Notes: generated by a model not told the origin, from the sequence alone. A stretch of 7,326 bases of DNA from Nitrospirales bacterium (GCA_029261305.1 JAJDBO010000120.1:1-7326), one strand, 5' to 3'; positions 1-7,125 are shown, counted from the first letter of the stretch. Program-made: numbers and translations.

Positions 1-68
1 TCCCCCCATGCCTCAAACGCCAAATCAGCTAGGGCAATCTCATCAAGGAATCGAAATCCTTTACTCAT
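1..68 (-). CDS. Archease-like protein, N-terminal fragment (runs off the window)
   Basis: The reverse strand from 68 opens with ATG and stays open to the window edge for 22 codons, reading MSKGFRFLDEIALADLAFEA then WG. The pattern F-R-F-L-D, an acidic residue after I-A-x-A, then A-F-E-A-W-G resembles the N-terminus of bacterial archease proteins, where the aspartate belongs to a metal site. Archease activates the RNA ligase RtcB by promoting its guanylylation. The start overlaps the last 8 bases of the upstream AsmA-like gene (ATGAGTAA), and I see no good Shine-Dalgarno before it, so translation is probably coupled. An rtcB gene just beyond the window would support the call. Only 22 residues are visible, so the family assignment rests on a short match. 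Confidence 0.6.
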   Translation of the reverse strand, partial: MSKGFRFLDEIALADLAFEAWG

Positions 69-3000
69 CTGCAGTTTCTGGGGTGTTTTCAGGAAATAAT
101 ATATTCTTGGGAAGGGTAATCGTGTTTTTGAGAACATTAAAGGACAATTTTGCAAAACCAGTGAGTCCAGTTTTAAAAGATTCCAACGGAAGCGGCTTTA
201 TCTCAGGATTATGAATCGACCCTTTCACATCAAATAATGCCATGCCAATACTTTCTTGGTTTCCTTCAAGTAATAATCGAAACAATGAAATTTTCCGCAA
301 CAGTTTAAAATATGGCCCAAACGGGCTGGCCGCAATGGCCAAATCCAATTGATCATCCAGAAGATCATAGGTGCCTGCTCCCGTCAACTTGAGGATGGGG
401 CCATCCATAAAAATATCTTTGGAGGTCATAACTCCATTGTTAATGGTCACCGAAGCCGCTTGTTTATCAAAAGGATACCCTTCCTTTTTTAGATCGACTT
501 TCCCCTGTAATAAGGCCGGAAGATTCATCAGCGTTAACATTTTCGGAATAATGGTGCCACGCCGAATTCGCCCATCCTTCATGAGAATTTTCAACTCCCC
601 ATTCAGAGAACGATAGACCCCTAAATGACTTTTCCCATGTCCCTCAACCATCCCTTTCACCGAGAGGGTCCCCGTGATCAAATGGTCATCTAGCATTTTC
701 TTACTGAAAAACGTCTGCTCTAAGGGTGCCTGCAATACATCTTCCATGTTGATCCAAGTTTTGACAGTCGCAGGTTCTTTTACCGGCAAATTGATGAGTA
801 CGCGTCCTTCGAGAGTTCCTTGTTCCACTTTGGCCGAAATTTTGTCGATCCCGACAACATTATTTTTGATCTGAATTCGCCCATGGACGTTTTCAAAATT
901 TAGTTTTTTGTACCACGCTTTCTCAAAGTTCATGATCCCACCGACGGTATGCGTGTCCGCTATAGATTCCAAGGCATCACGGATTGGTGATCGTGCTCCT
1001 TTCGGGATCAACAAGTCTAGATCAAACATTGGAGCAGTCATCGTAAATTTGACTTTGGGATGAGTTTCCCAATCCTTAATGAACCCCGATATCATGGCCT
1101 GACTTTCTTCCATGCCAAACTGTAATTGCTTGATCTCTGCCAAATGCTCATCAAAATTCATATGAAGACGAACATTGGACATCGGGCTGCTTAAGCCATC
1201 GACCATGAGTCTACCCTTTGACAAGTCAAAAGACCCTTTTTTATGCCATTGACGCCAGTCATCACCTTGACCATTCACAGTCATGGCAAACTTTATGGCC
1301 CCGTTCTTCAGACGTCCATCAAGCACGGTAAGACCTTGAGGCAAAGATGACAGGGTAAAAGGAGCAGCATTGACCGCTACAGTGAATCCTCCATTTTTTC
1401 GAAGATCAACAACCGCTTGTCCCTTGAGCGCAAGAGAGGGCAAGGAGAGAGTCATTCGTTGAACGTTGAGATGTTTTCTTTGCTGAAAAACTATTTCTGC
1501 ATCAAGGGTTCCCTTGATGCCTTGTTTCTTGTGGAGCGCCCCTCCAACATCAAATTCCAATGCGTCAAGATTCCACAAGGTGCGAATGCGAGGTTCGTCA
1601 ACGGAACCTGAAATAGTGGTAGTCAGATATGCTGACCCAGACATCGTTTCTTGAATCGGAACGGAATATTCGTTGAGTTGAGTTGCTAATTCCTGGACGG
1701 TCACCCGACCTGCAATTTTCAAGGAGTCAAAAGTTACGGAGTCTTGGAATGTTATGGCGCCTTGCAAGGCCACGGGATTGGCTCCAAGAACACCATTCAA
1801 TGGTTCAAAGCTCACATGGTTTTGTGAAAATGCCACAGTGCCTGATACATTCGTAATAGGCCCTTTGATTCCAGGGAAGTGAACGGTGGCCTGTTCTGGT
1901 TCATAGCGAGCATGTTCTAGAGTAATGTGTTCCGGTTGATGAAGAGGACCAGCCAGACGAATCACCATATTTCCGGTACCACTCTTACTCTCAAAACCAG
2001 CCATTGCATGACTGGGGTTCGTCCAACCAAAGAGTGTTCTTAATATTTCAATCAATTTTTTTGAGGGAACCACACCATGTAATTCCGAGGAAAGCCACGG
2101 TCCCTTCTCAAGATATTCAATTTTTCCATGACTTGAGGTAACGGGAATGGAGTCATATATTGCCGTTACCTCCTTAAACTCAACTTGTTCGGGTTGAATG
2201 AATATTCGCCCCTCAATCTTCTCTGCCGTTCCCCATATTGTCCCCAGGTCTACGGAGGCATTGGAAAGCCGAAATTCCCCTGTCACCCCAAATCCCACAT
2301 TTTCTTGGTTGGAACCAGACACGGTAGCTGACACCACTTCGATATCGCCATTGAGTGATTGTTTGGTAAAAGCCGTTCTAATTTCAGCAGGAATCACATG
2401 AGGTGGAATCAATTCGAGAATTTTCTCCATAGCCATTGGAGCACTCGCCCACGTCGCAGAAATGGTCGGTGGCACTGAAGCTCTTAACCCTGCCACCTTC
2501 ACCTGCCCTTGCCCATCAATGGTATCCGACAAGAGGATGACATCGGACAAGACCAGGTCAAACCCTTGAGGACCAGGAGAGTACTGGAGCTGACTTTGTG
2601 CGTTGACTCCGCCATGAGGAAGGAGGGTTTTTTCTTCAATATGAAAAAATTTTCCGAGTTGCAAAAGCGCAGATTGTTCCAGTTTAACCTGCATTCGAAG
2701 GTCAACATTGGGACCGGAAGGGGCTTCATCATCCCCTATCGGAAGAAATAATTGATGGATATCAGAAAGCGTCCCTTCAAATGATAGTTGCGAGCCCTCC
2801 CCATCCAGATGTCCAGAGAGGAACACATCCATGAGTTCAATGTCTGACAGATTGGAAACGACCAACTCCACCTGATTCAACTCTAATGTTTCTGACTGTG
2901 AGGAAGGATATGCATCGACAACTTGAATGAAACCATTGGTCATCATCAAGGAATAATCCGAAAGCAAGGCCCCAATTCCATTGGGACCAGAAGGCTGACC

Positions 3001-3402
3001 AAGCAAGACTGACTCCGTGTTCCAATGGCCCTGAGGATCGCGTCGAAGATACATTTCAGGGTTTTCGATCTTCAGACCCTTTGGAATCACTTCATCCTGC
3101 AACACAGATAAAAAACTCAAATCTATTTGAATTTGTGACGCTTGAAACAAGGGACGTTCTGCTTCGGGATCAAGAATCCTGAGGTCGGTTAAGGTCAGTC
3201 TGGGTGACGGGAAGAAAGCGACTTGAATACCCCCGACTGTCAGGTTTTGACCAAACGCATCCACCATCTGTTGCTGAACGGCTCGTCGAATCGTATCGAG
3301 GTGAAACGTCATCAGATAGCCAGTAGCTAAGGCACCAAACATCACCAGTAGGAAAAACATCAACAGGGTACGCCGTCGTCCTGATACTCCGCTATTCATC
3401 AC
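61..3402 (-). CDS. AsmA/YhdP-like membrane-anchored envelope protein (1113 aa)
   Basis: This is a very long protein with an arginine-rich cytoplasmic tip (R9-R11), one N-terminal membrane helix at about residues 12-33, and then a long periplasmic region of alternating short beta strands. The part after the helix, with the segments LTVGGIQVAFFPSPRLTLTDLR and LKIENPEMYLRRDPQGHWN (each within residues 50-130), is typical of the AsmA N-terminal domain. The last 200 residues carry the AsmA/DUF3971-type C-terminal region (G-x-L-x-I-x-x-K-D-G-R-I, then L-x-G-A-G-T-Y-D-L). Proteins of this superfamily (AsmA, TamB, YhdP) form hydrophobic beta grooves that span the periplasm and move phospholipid between membranes; that role is inferred here. 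The first codon is GTG with an AAAGGA motif 7 bases upstream. The next codon is ATG and could be the true start. The C-terminus overlaps the archease-like gene by 8 bases, indicating an operon. Confidence 0.9.
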   Translation of the reverse strand: MMNSGVSGRRRTLLMFFLLVMFGALATGYLMTFHLDTIRRAVQQQMVDAFGQNLTVGGIQVAFFPSPRLTLTDLRILDPEAERPLFQASQIQIDLSFLSVLQDEVIPKGLKIENPEMYLRRDPQGHWNTESVLLGQPSGPNGIGALLSDYSLMMTNGFIQVVDAYPSSQSETLELNQVELVVSNLSDIELMDVFLSGHLDGEGSQLSFEGTLSDIHQLFLPIGDDEAPSGPNVDLRMQVKLEQSALLQLGKFFHIEEKTLLPHGGVNAQSQLQYSPGPQGFDLVLSDVILLSDTIDGQGQVKVAGLRASVPPTISATWASAPMAMEKILELIPPHVIPAEIRTAFTKQSLNGDIEVVSATVSGSNQENVGFGVTGEFRLSNASVDLGTIWGTAEKIEGRIFIQPEQVEFKEVTAIYDSIPVTSSHGKIEYLEKGPWLSSELHGVVPSKKLIEILRTLFGWTNPSHAMAGFESKSGTGNMVIRLAGPLHQPEHITLEHARYEPEQATVHFPGIKGPITNVSGTVAFSQNHVSFEPLNGVLGANPVALQGAITFQDSVTFDSLKIAGRVTVQELATQLNEYSVPIQETMSGSAYLTTTISGSVDEPRIRTLWNLDALEFDVGGALHKKQGIKGTLDAEIVFQQRKHLNVQRMTLSLPSLALKGQAVVDLRKNGGFTVAVNAAPFTLSSLPQGLTVLDGRLKNGAIKFAMTVNGQGDDWRQWHKKGSFDLSKGRLMVDGLSSPMSNVRLHMNFDEHLAEIKQLQFGMEESQAMISGFIKDWETHPKVKFTMTAPMFDLDLLIPKGARSPIRDALESIADTHTVGGIMNFEKAWYKKLNFENVHGRIQIKNNVVGIDKISAKVEQGTLEGRVLINLPVKEPATVKTWINMEDVLQAPLEQTFFSKKMLDDHLITGTLSVKGMVEGHGKSHLGVYRSLNGELKILMKDGRIRRGTIIPKMLTLMNLPALLQGKVDLKKEGYPFDKQAASVTINNGVMTSKDIFMDGPILKLTGAGTYDLLDDQLDLAIAASPFGPYFKLLRKISLFRLLLEGNQESIGMALFDVKGSIHNPEIKPLPLESFKTGLTGFAKLSFNVLKNTITLPKNILFPENTPETADE

Positions 3403-3409
3403 TAGGAAT

Positions 3410-3415
3410 TCCTTT
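3410..3415 (-). promoter_or_regulatory. Ribosome binding site of the AsmA-like gene
   Basis: On the minus strand the bases read AAAGGA, a good Shine-Dalgarno core. It lies 7 bases before the GTG at 3402 and 10 bases before the adjacent ATG at 3399. Both are workable, so the start differs by at most one codon and no domain is affected. Confidence 0.6.
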
Positions 3416-3447
3416 GTCGCTCATTCATTGGAGAGTTAATCTTGCTT

Positions 3448-3456
3448 ATTCTATCA
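3448..3456 (-). promoter_or_regulatory. Extended -10 promoter candidate for the AsmA-like gene
   Basis: The minus strand reads TGATAGAAT here. This is an extended -10 element (TGn followed by TAGAAT, five of six matches to TATAAT). Transcription would begin near 3441 and give a leader of about 40 bases before the GTG at 3402. No good -35 hexamer sits 16 to 18 bases upstream, which is common for extended -10 promoters. A second minus-strand candidate with TTGACT (3511-3516), a 17-base spacer and a weak AAAAAT (3488-3493) lies further upstream. Assignment is by motif and position only. Confidence 0.4.
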
Positions 3457-3645
3457 AAGGTTCCAAATAGAATCTTGTGTCGGTGTAATTTTTCTTCTCC
3501 CGCAGTCCTTAGTCAACCAGAAAGCCGTGCACTGACCGAGGTCTGTGACTTGACACTGATGTGTCGCGCAGATATGTTCGGCACCCAATTGCACAAGCCA
3601 TTGGGTTTTTCTCTGGCCATGCAATGATGACCAATCGGCCTCCAT
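3454..3645 (-). CDS. Doubtful small cysteine-rich ORF (63 aa)
   Basis: An ATG at 3645 on the minus strand opens 63 codons with five cysteines and four tryptophans, including an I-C-A-T-H-Q-C stretch. A weak purine-rich site (AAGAGA) lies just before the ATG. A longer reading of the same frame could begin at 3702, but that would overlap the start of the HD gene. I recognise no family. In favour are sensible-looking codons, the site before the ATG, and its place 51 bases ahead of the AsmA-like gene in the same direction. Against it, the best rightward promoter (3550-3578) lies inside it and its stop overlaps the leftward extended -10 element. It may be a chance ORF in a regulatory spacer. Confidence 0.22.
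   Translation of the reverse strand: MEADWSSLHGQRKTQWLVQLGAEHICATHQCQVTDLGQCTAFWLTKDCGRRKITPTQDSIWNL
3550..3578 (+). promoter_or_regulatory. Sigma70-like promoter for the HD-yjbQ-protease operon
   Basis: A perfect -35 hexamer TTGACA (3550-3555) is followed by an exact 17-base spacer and TATGTT (3573-3578), four of six matches to the -10 consensus. Transcription would start near 3585 and give a leader of about 77 bases before the ATG at 3662. It is the best rightward promoter I found in the divergent spacer, and the three genes that follow are packed closely enough to share it. Strength and the true start site cannot be judged from sequence alone. Confidence 0.5.
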
Positions 3646-3661
3646 ATATTCTCTTGCATGC

Positions 3662-4534
3662 ATGAAGATGAACGCATCGCCTTTTCGCCCCCGACTACTC
3701 ATTTCACGCTTGCTGACGTCGTCGTTATTAAGACTCTACGACTATCCACACCCGACAAAATCCGGGGTCACCATTAGGGGCTACGATAAACCTCATGCGC
3801 TACGAACAGCCAAAATGTGTGTTGCTGTGGCGTTGTCTCTTGGACATGACGTAGACCGGGTCCGCCAATATCAAATTGCCTGTTTACTCCATGATCTAGG
3901 TCGAGCCGGGTTAGAGCCACGGTTATTTGGCAAAATTTGGTCATGGGCGAAGATTCATGGCATTCCAACGAGACCAGCCGAATGGCGAGCCAAATATGTC
4001 GATACACCATATGGGAAGGAAACCGAAGCCTTTATCCAGAGATATCGAGAGCAGCTTGCCAAGGGAGGTATCATTATTGATCGATGGGCCTCTGAACAAA
4101 TTGAAATGCGATTGGGATATGCTCGTCGAATGAAACGGGTCCTCCGCTCAATTAAACCTCAACTAAAGATTTTTAACATTTCCTGGCATCGTTGGATGGA
4201 AAAAGTTATTCTCTACTATTATTATCCAGAACTCATCACACCAGAAGCGCCTTGGGTTCGAGAATTTGGTGAGATTTTAGTGGCATGTGAACAACTCGAA
4301 GCCTATAGCAACAGACAGCGCGGGAAAGACTACTATACGCGATCACAGGAAAGCTTTGAAGATGCCTTTCAGTATCTGAATTCTTTGGCACGAAAAAAAC
4401 AGTTAAGCCGGAAGGTCGTCACTGCCGTTCGATCTCTAGCAGCGAACGGTTCGTTCGACTGCATTTTACAAGCCGCAAAAGGGTCGCCGTTCACGACGAA
4501 AGACATTCGTTACCTCCGATCATTGAAAGCCTAA
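3662..4534 (+). CDS. HD-domain protein, probably a degenerate HD-GYP relative (290 aa)
   Basis: The N-terminal half has an HD-superfamily metal-site pattern: H45 in Y-D-K-P-H-A-L-R, then H77-D78 in L-L-H-D-L-G-R. The protein then follows the outline of an HD-GYP domain. Residues 173-189 occupy the place of the usual H-H-E/GYP segment but read ISWHRWMEKVILYYYYP. Residues 204-216 match the late 'I-L-A-V-A-D-x-x-D-A' helix but have C209-E210 where the metal-binding aspartate normally sits. HD-GYP enzymes hydrolyse cyclic di-GMP; here the GYP motif and several ligands look lost, so this may be an altered phosphohydrolase or a non-catalytic protein. There is no signal peptide or obvious membrane helix, so it is probably cytoplasmic. 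No clear Shine-Dalgarno precedes the ATG at 3662, and a second in-frame ATG lies at 3668; no earlier in-frame start exists before a stop at 3557. It is the first gene of a tight operon, 8 bases before yjbQ. Confidence 0.8.
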   Translation: MKMNASPFRPRLLISRLLTSSLLRLYDYPHPTKSGVTIRGYDKPHALRTAKMCVAVALSLGHDVDRVRQYQIACLLHDLGRAGLEPRLFGKIWSWAKIHGIPTRPAEWRAKYVDTPYGKETEAFIQRYREQLAKGGIIIDRWASEQIEMRLGYARRMKRVLRSIKPQLKIFNISWHRWMEKVILYYYYPELITPEAPWVREFGEILVACEQLEAYSNRQRGKDYYTRSQESFEDAFQYLNSLARKKQLSRKVVTAVRSLAANGSFDCILQAAKGSPFTTKDIRYLRSLKA

Positions 4535-4542
4535 GAATTACG

Positions 4543-4965
4543 ATGTCAGTTCATACTCATCAACTTTCACTTCAGATGCAGGGCGATAGCCACATTGAAA
4601 ATATCACGGCCCAAGTTCGACGTGTTCTTGAAGACAGTGATCTGGATGCCGGCATTGTGACCATTTTCGTGAAACATACGACCGCATCTGTGCTGATTAT
4701 TGAGGATGAACCAGGCCTCCGTGCGGATACCAAAACAATCTGGGATCGATTAATACCAGCAGACCCTGCCTGGCAACATAATACCAGAAACCCTGGAGAA
4801 GATAATGGGCATAGCCACTTACGAGGGCAACTTCAAGGGCAATCCGTAACCATTCCTTTTATAGAGCGACGACTCACGTTGGGCACGTGGCAAGAAATCG
4901 TGATGGTAGATTTTGATACCCGCTCGCGGCAACGAGATCTGATCATTCAACTCATTGGAGAGTAA
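4543..4965 (+). CDS. yjbQ: YjbQ / UPF0047 family protein (140 aa)
   Basis: The full-length protein matches the compact YjbQ family (about 130-140 residues). Diagnostic segments are H45-T-T-A-S in the first half, D87-N-G-H90-S-H92 in the middle, and the family signature around residues 101-119, where S-V-T-I-P-F is followed by L-G-T-W-Q-E. The conserved histidines and acidic residues line a probable metal or phosphate pocket in solved members. Escherichia coli YjbQ shows weak thiamine phosphate synthase activity, which is probably not its main role; the physiological substrate is unsettled. It has no export signal, so it is cytoplasmic. It starts 8 bases after the HD gene and ends 5 bases before the protease start, so all three are probably cotranscribed. 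The upstream AAGAATTA is a poor Shine-Dalgarno, consistent with translational coupling to the HD gene. Confidence 0.93.
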   Translation: MSVHTHQLSLQMQGDSHIENITAQVRRVLEDSDLDAGIVTIFVKHTTASVLIIEDEPGLRADTKTIWDRLIPADPAWQHNTRNPGEDNGHSHLRGQLQGQSVTIPFIERRLTLGTWQEIVMVDFDTRSRQRDLIIQLIGE

Positions 4966-4970
4966 GTGGC

Positions 4971-6143
4971 GTGGACGAGACCAAGTTGAAAGGCCATCGA
5001 GGATTTACTGCTGAGAAACTTTTTCGTGTAATTCCTTTCTCTCTCTTTCTGTGCCTCATGATCATGGTCATGTTTTTATCCCACACAGTTTTTTCGCATG
5101 CAGAACAATCATCTATCGAATATCACGGGCTTCAATCGGCGACATTATCCGGTTTTAGGGCGACACCCGTAAAGTTAGGTGTGGACGAACAGGAAACGAT
5201 TTCAATCTTCGAACGCGCCACACAATCAGTGGTCTTTATTACCAATACCGCGATACGTCGTGACTATTGGTCACTCAACACGTTTGAAGTTCCGCAAGGT
5301 TCAGGGTCTGGAATTGTTTGGGATCGCCAAGGTCACATCGTCACCAATTTTCATGTGGTGTATGGCGCCAATTCCATACAAGTGATTTTATCAGACCAAT
5401 CGTCATATCAGGCTCAGGTGGTTGGGGTGGATCCTGACCATGACTTGGCCGTCCTCCGCATTCGAAATACTAAGAAACCACTGAGGCCCATTGATGTGGG
5501 AAGTTCACAAGGTCTTCGAGTTGGCCAAAAGGTGTTGGCCATCGGAAACCCCTTTGGCCTAGATCATACACTCACGACTGGTATCGTGAGTGCCCTTGGA
5601 CGAAGCATTCAATCCATGAATGAACGAACCATTGAAGATGTGATTCAAACGGATGCCGCTATTAATCCTGGGAATTCAGGTGGTCCTCTCTTAGATAGTG
5701 CAGGCCGATTGATTGGGATTAATACTCAAATCGTGAGCCCCAGCGGGGCCTACGCCGGGATAGGATTTGCCGTTCCCGTCAACACCATCTCCCGCGTCAT
5801 CCCTCAACTCATTTCATTTGGCAAATTGATTCGACCAGGCATGGGAATTTCTCTTATCCCTGATTCCATCGCAGCGCGTTGGGGAATTCAAGGATTGATT
5901 ATTGCCAAAGTCGAGCCTGGAAGCCCAGCTGACAATGCCGGATTGGAAAGCGCCCAAGAGACGCGCCTTGGCCGAATCCAACTCGGAGACATTATTACAA
6001 AAATCGATAACGAACCTGTCAAAGTTTTCGACGACTTGCTGAGGATTTTTGATCGACACAAAGTCGGAGACCGCATCACCGTCGAAGTCCATCGAAAGGG
6101 TAAATATCGAAAAGTTTCCCTCAGATTAAAAGCTATCGACTAA
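4971..6143 (+). CDS. htrA: Deg/HtrA-family periplasmic serine protease, Deg1-like, one PDZ domain (390 aa)
   Basis: This is an S1C trypsin-like protease with an intact catalytic triad: H128 (T-N-F-H-V-V), D158 (D-H-D-L-A-V-L) and S236 (G-N-S-G-G-P). A single PDZ domain follows at about residues 290-388, starting at R-P-G-M-G-I. Residues 19-44 form a hydrophobic export segment ending S-H-A, so signal peptidase cleavage after A44 is likely and the enzyme should act in the periplasm on misfolded proteins. If uncleaved, it would be DegS-like and anchored. The blocks V-P-Q-G-S-G-S-G, G-N-P-F-G-L-D-H-T-L-T-T-G and Q-T-D-A-A-I-N-P-G closely resemble plant chloroplast Deg1 and its bacterial relatives, more than E. 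coli DegP, which has two PDZ domains. The start is GTG, 5 bases after the yjbQ stop; GGAG at 4957-4960 inside the yjbQ end serves it with a 10-base spacing. Confidence 0.95.
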   Translation: MDETKLKGHRGFTAEKLFRVIPFSLFLCLMIMVMFLSHTVFSHAEQSSIEYHGLQSATLSGFRATPVKLGVDEQETISIFERATQSVVFITNTAIRRDYWSLNTFEVPQGSGSGIVWDRQGHIVTNFHVVYGANSIQVILSDQSSYQAQVVGVDPDHDLAVLRIRNTKKPLRPIDVGSSQGLRVGQKVLAIGNPFGLDHTLTTGIVSALGRSIQSMNERTIEDVIQTDAAINPGNSGGPLLDSAGRLIGINTQIVSPSGAYAGIGFAVPVNTISRVIPQLISFGKLIRPGMGISLIPDSIAARWGIQGLIIAKVEPGSPADNAGLESAQETRLGRIQLGDIITKIDNEPVKVFDDLLRIFDRHKVGDRITVEVHRKGKYRKVSLRLKAID

Positions 6144-6351
6144 GCATATAAATTTGGGGGTTCCCTATCCCTTTGGGCCTGACTTACCTCATAGGACTTC
6201 CCCATCCCAGCACGATACTTTATATTTCATCCCCTTCCCACAGATATTGCCCAGCAATAGGCGTGACCTCTATCTTGGAACGTTCGATCCTTCATTTGCC
6301 CATGTATCAAAAAAATTGTATGTTGAATTACGTATAAATTCTTGAACCACT

Positions 6352-6355
6352 GGAG
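6352..6355 (+). promoter_or_regulatory. Ribosome binding site that fixes the SYLF gene start
   Basis: GGAG lies 7 bases before the ATG at 6363. An in-frame TTG at 6342 would extend the protein by seven residues, but it has no such site and would place GGAG inside the coding region. The ATG is therefore preferred. Confidence 0.7.
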
Positions 6356-6362
6356 ATTATCT

Positions 6363-7088
6363 ATGAAGGCCTCTCACAAGATTGCACCCATCCCTTATGG
6401 AAACTTTCCCTGGCTCACCATCATCCTCACATTCTCGTTGTGGCTTTTTCTTGGAAATGGATTTGCCTTGGCGAAAGGAGCCGACCAAAAACAACTGGTG
6501 GACACTGCACGCCACACTCTAGAAAGCTTTATGGAGGATCCACATCTCTCTTGGTTCCAAAGCCATGTCAAAGACGCCAAAGCCTTACTGATCGTCCCTC
6601 AATCCTTGAAGGGGGCCTTTATTTTTGGTGCCGAGGGGGGCAGTGGTGTCCTTATTGTGCGGGAAAAGGATGCAAACGATTGGAGCAATCCCGCATTTTA
6701 CGTGCTAGGTGGTCTCAGTTTTGGTTTTCAGTGGGGAGGCCAGGCCTCGGAAGTCATCATTATGGCACGGACCGATGGTGCGGTAGAAAAGTTATTCACG
6801 TCGTCTTTTAAGTTAGGTGGAGATGCATCCATTGCCGCCGGGCCCTATGGAGCCGGAGTCGAAGGAGCAACCTCAGCCAATCTCAATGCAGATTTCCTTT
6901 CATTTTCCCGCTCGAAAGGTGCCTTTGCCGGCATTTCATTTGAGGGAGCAGTAATCTATGCCAGTGATGACTCCAACGAAGCTTATTATGGGAAGGCTGT
7001 TCGACCCATTGATATTTTGGTTAAAAAATTAGTGAGCAATCCACAGGCTGATGGGTTACGACAAGCTGCAAAACTAGCAGTTCGTTAA
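6363..7088 (+). CDS. Exported SYLF (Ysc84-type) lipid-binding domain protein (241 aa)
   Basis: A signal peptide covers residues 1-37: a hydrophobic core at about 17-36 ends A-L-A before K38, so the protein is probably secreted to the periplasm. The rest is a SYLF domain. It begins with a short helical region (40-70), then the hallmark run at about 71-100 where A-K-A-L-L-I-V-P is followed by G-A-E-G-G-S-G-V-L-I-V-R. Glycine-rich strands follow, ending near F-E-G-A-V-I at about residues 193-198. In eukaryotic proteins such as Ysc84 and SH3YL1 this domain binds phosphoinositides or actin; in bacteria its ligand is mostly unknown, with membrane lipid binding the common guess. The gene stands 219 bases after the protease gene, has its own good ribosome binding site, and ends before a strong hairpin terminator, so it may be a single-gene unit or a distal operon member. 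Confidence 0.92.
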   Translation: MKASHKIAPIPYGNFPWLTIILTFSLWLFLGNGFALAKGADQKQLVDTARHTLESFMEDPHLSWFQSHVKDAKALLIVPQSLKGAFIFGAEGGSGVLIVREKDANDWSNPAFYVLGGLSFGFQWGGQASEVIIMARTDGAVEKLFTSSFKLGGDASIAAGPYGAGVEGATSANLNADFLSFSRSKGAFAGISFEGAVIYASDDSNEAYYGKAVRPIDILVKKLVSNPQADGLRQAAKLAVR

Positions 7089-7125
7089 ACCTACCGCCGC
7101 CCCAAACAGGGCCAAGCTGCAAAAC
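7062..7125 (+). repeat. 13-base direct repeat spanning the SYLF stop codon
   Basis: CAAGCTGCAAAAC occurs at 7062-7074, inside the last codons of the SYLF gene, and again at 7113-7125, between its stop and the terminator stem. The copies are exact and 51 bases apart. They may mark a small past duplication or a site prone to deletion, or be chance. Confidence 0.5.

Noticed and set aside
371..2751. Several plus-strand ORFs of 64-81 codons, and two small minus-strand ones, inside the AsmA-like gene
   Set aside because: They lie wholly within a continuous 1113-codon gene with clear family features, have no recognisable domains and are best explained as shadows in other frames.
6144..6200. Terminator after the protease gene
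   Set aside because: Only short CCC/GGG pairings are present and no T-rich tail follows, so no convincing hairpin terminator can be drawn. Read-through into the SYLF gene remains possible.
6278..6285. GAACGTTC palindrome in the spacer before the SYLF gene
   Set aside because: Eight bases of self-complementarity occur often by chance, and there is no second copy or match to a known operator.
6333..6338. TATAAA as a -10 element for the SYLF gene
   Set aside because: It sits in a plausible place 24 bases before the ATG, but the bases 17 upstream are all A and no -35 match exists. It is too weak to list as a promoter.
6154..6345. 63-codon plus-strand ORF in the spacer before the SYLF gene
   Set aside because: It starts with TTG, lacks a good ribosome site, has low-complexity proline-rich content and no recognisable family. 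The region looks like a non-coding spacer.
6440..6811. 123-codon plus-strand ORF overlapping the SYLF gene in another frame
   Set aside because: The SYLF frame has a signal peptide, a full domain and a good ribosome site, while this frame has no recognisable features.
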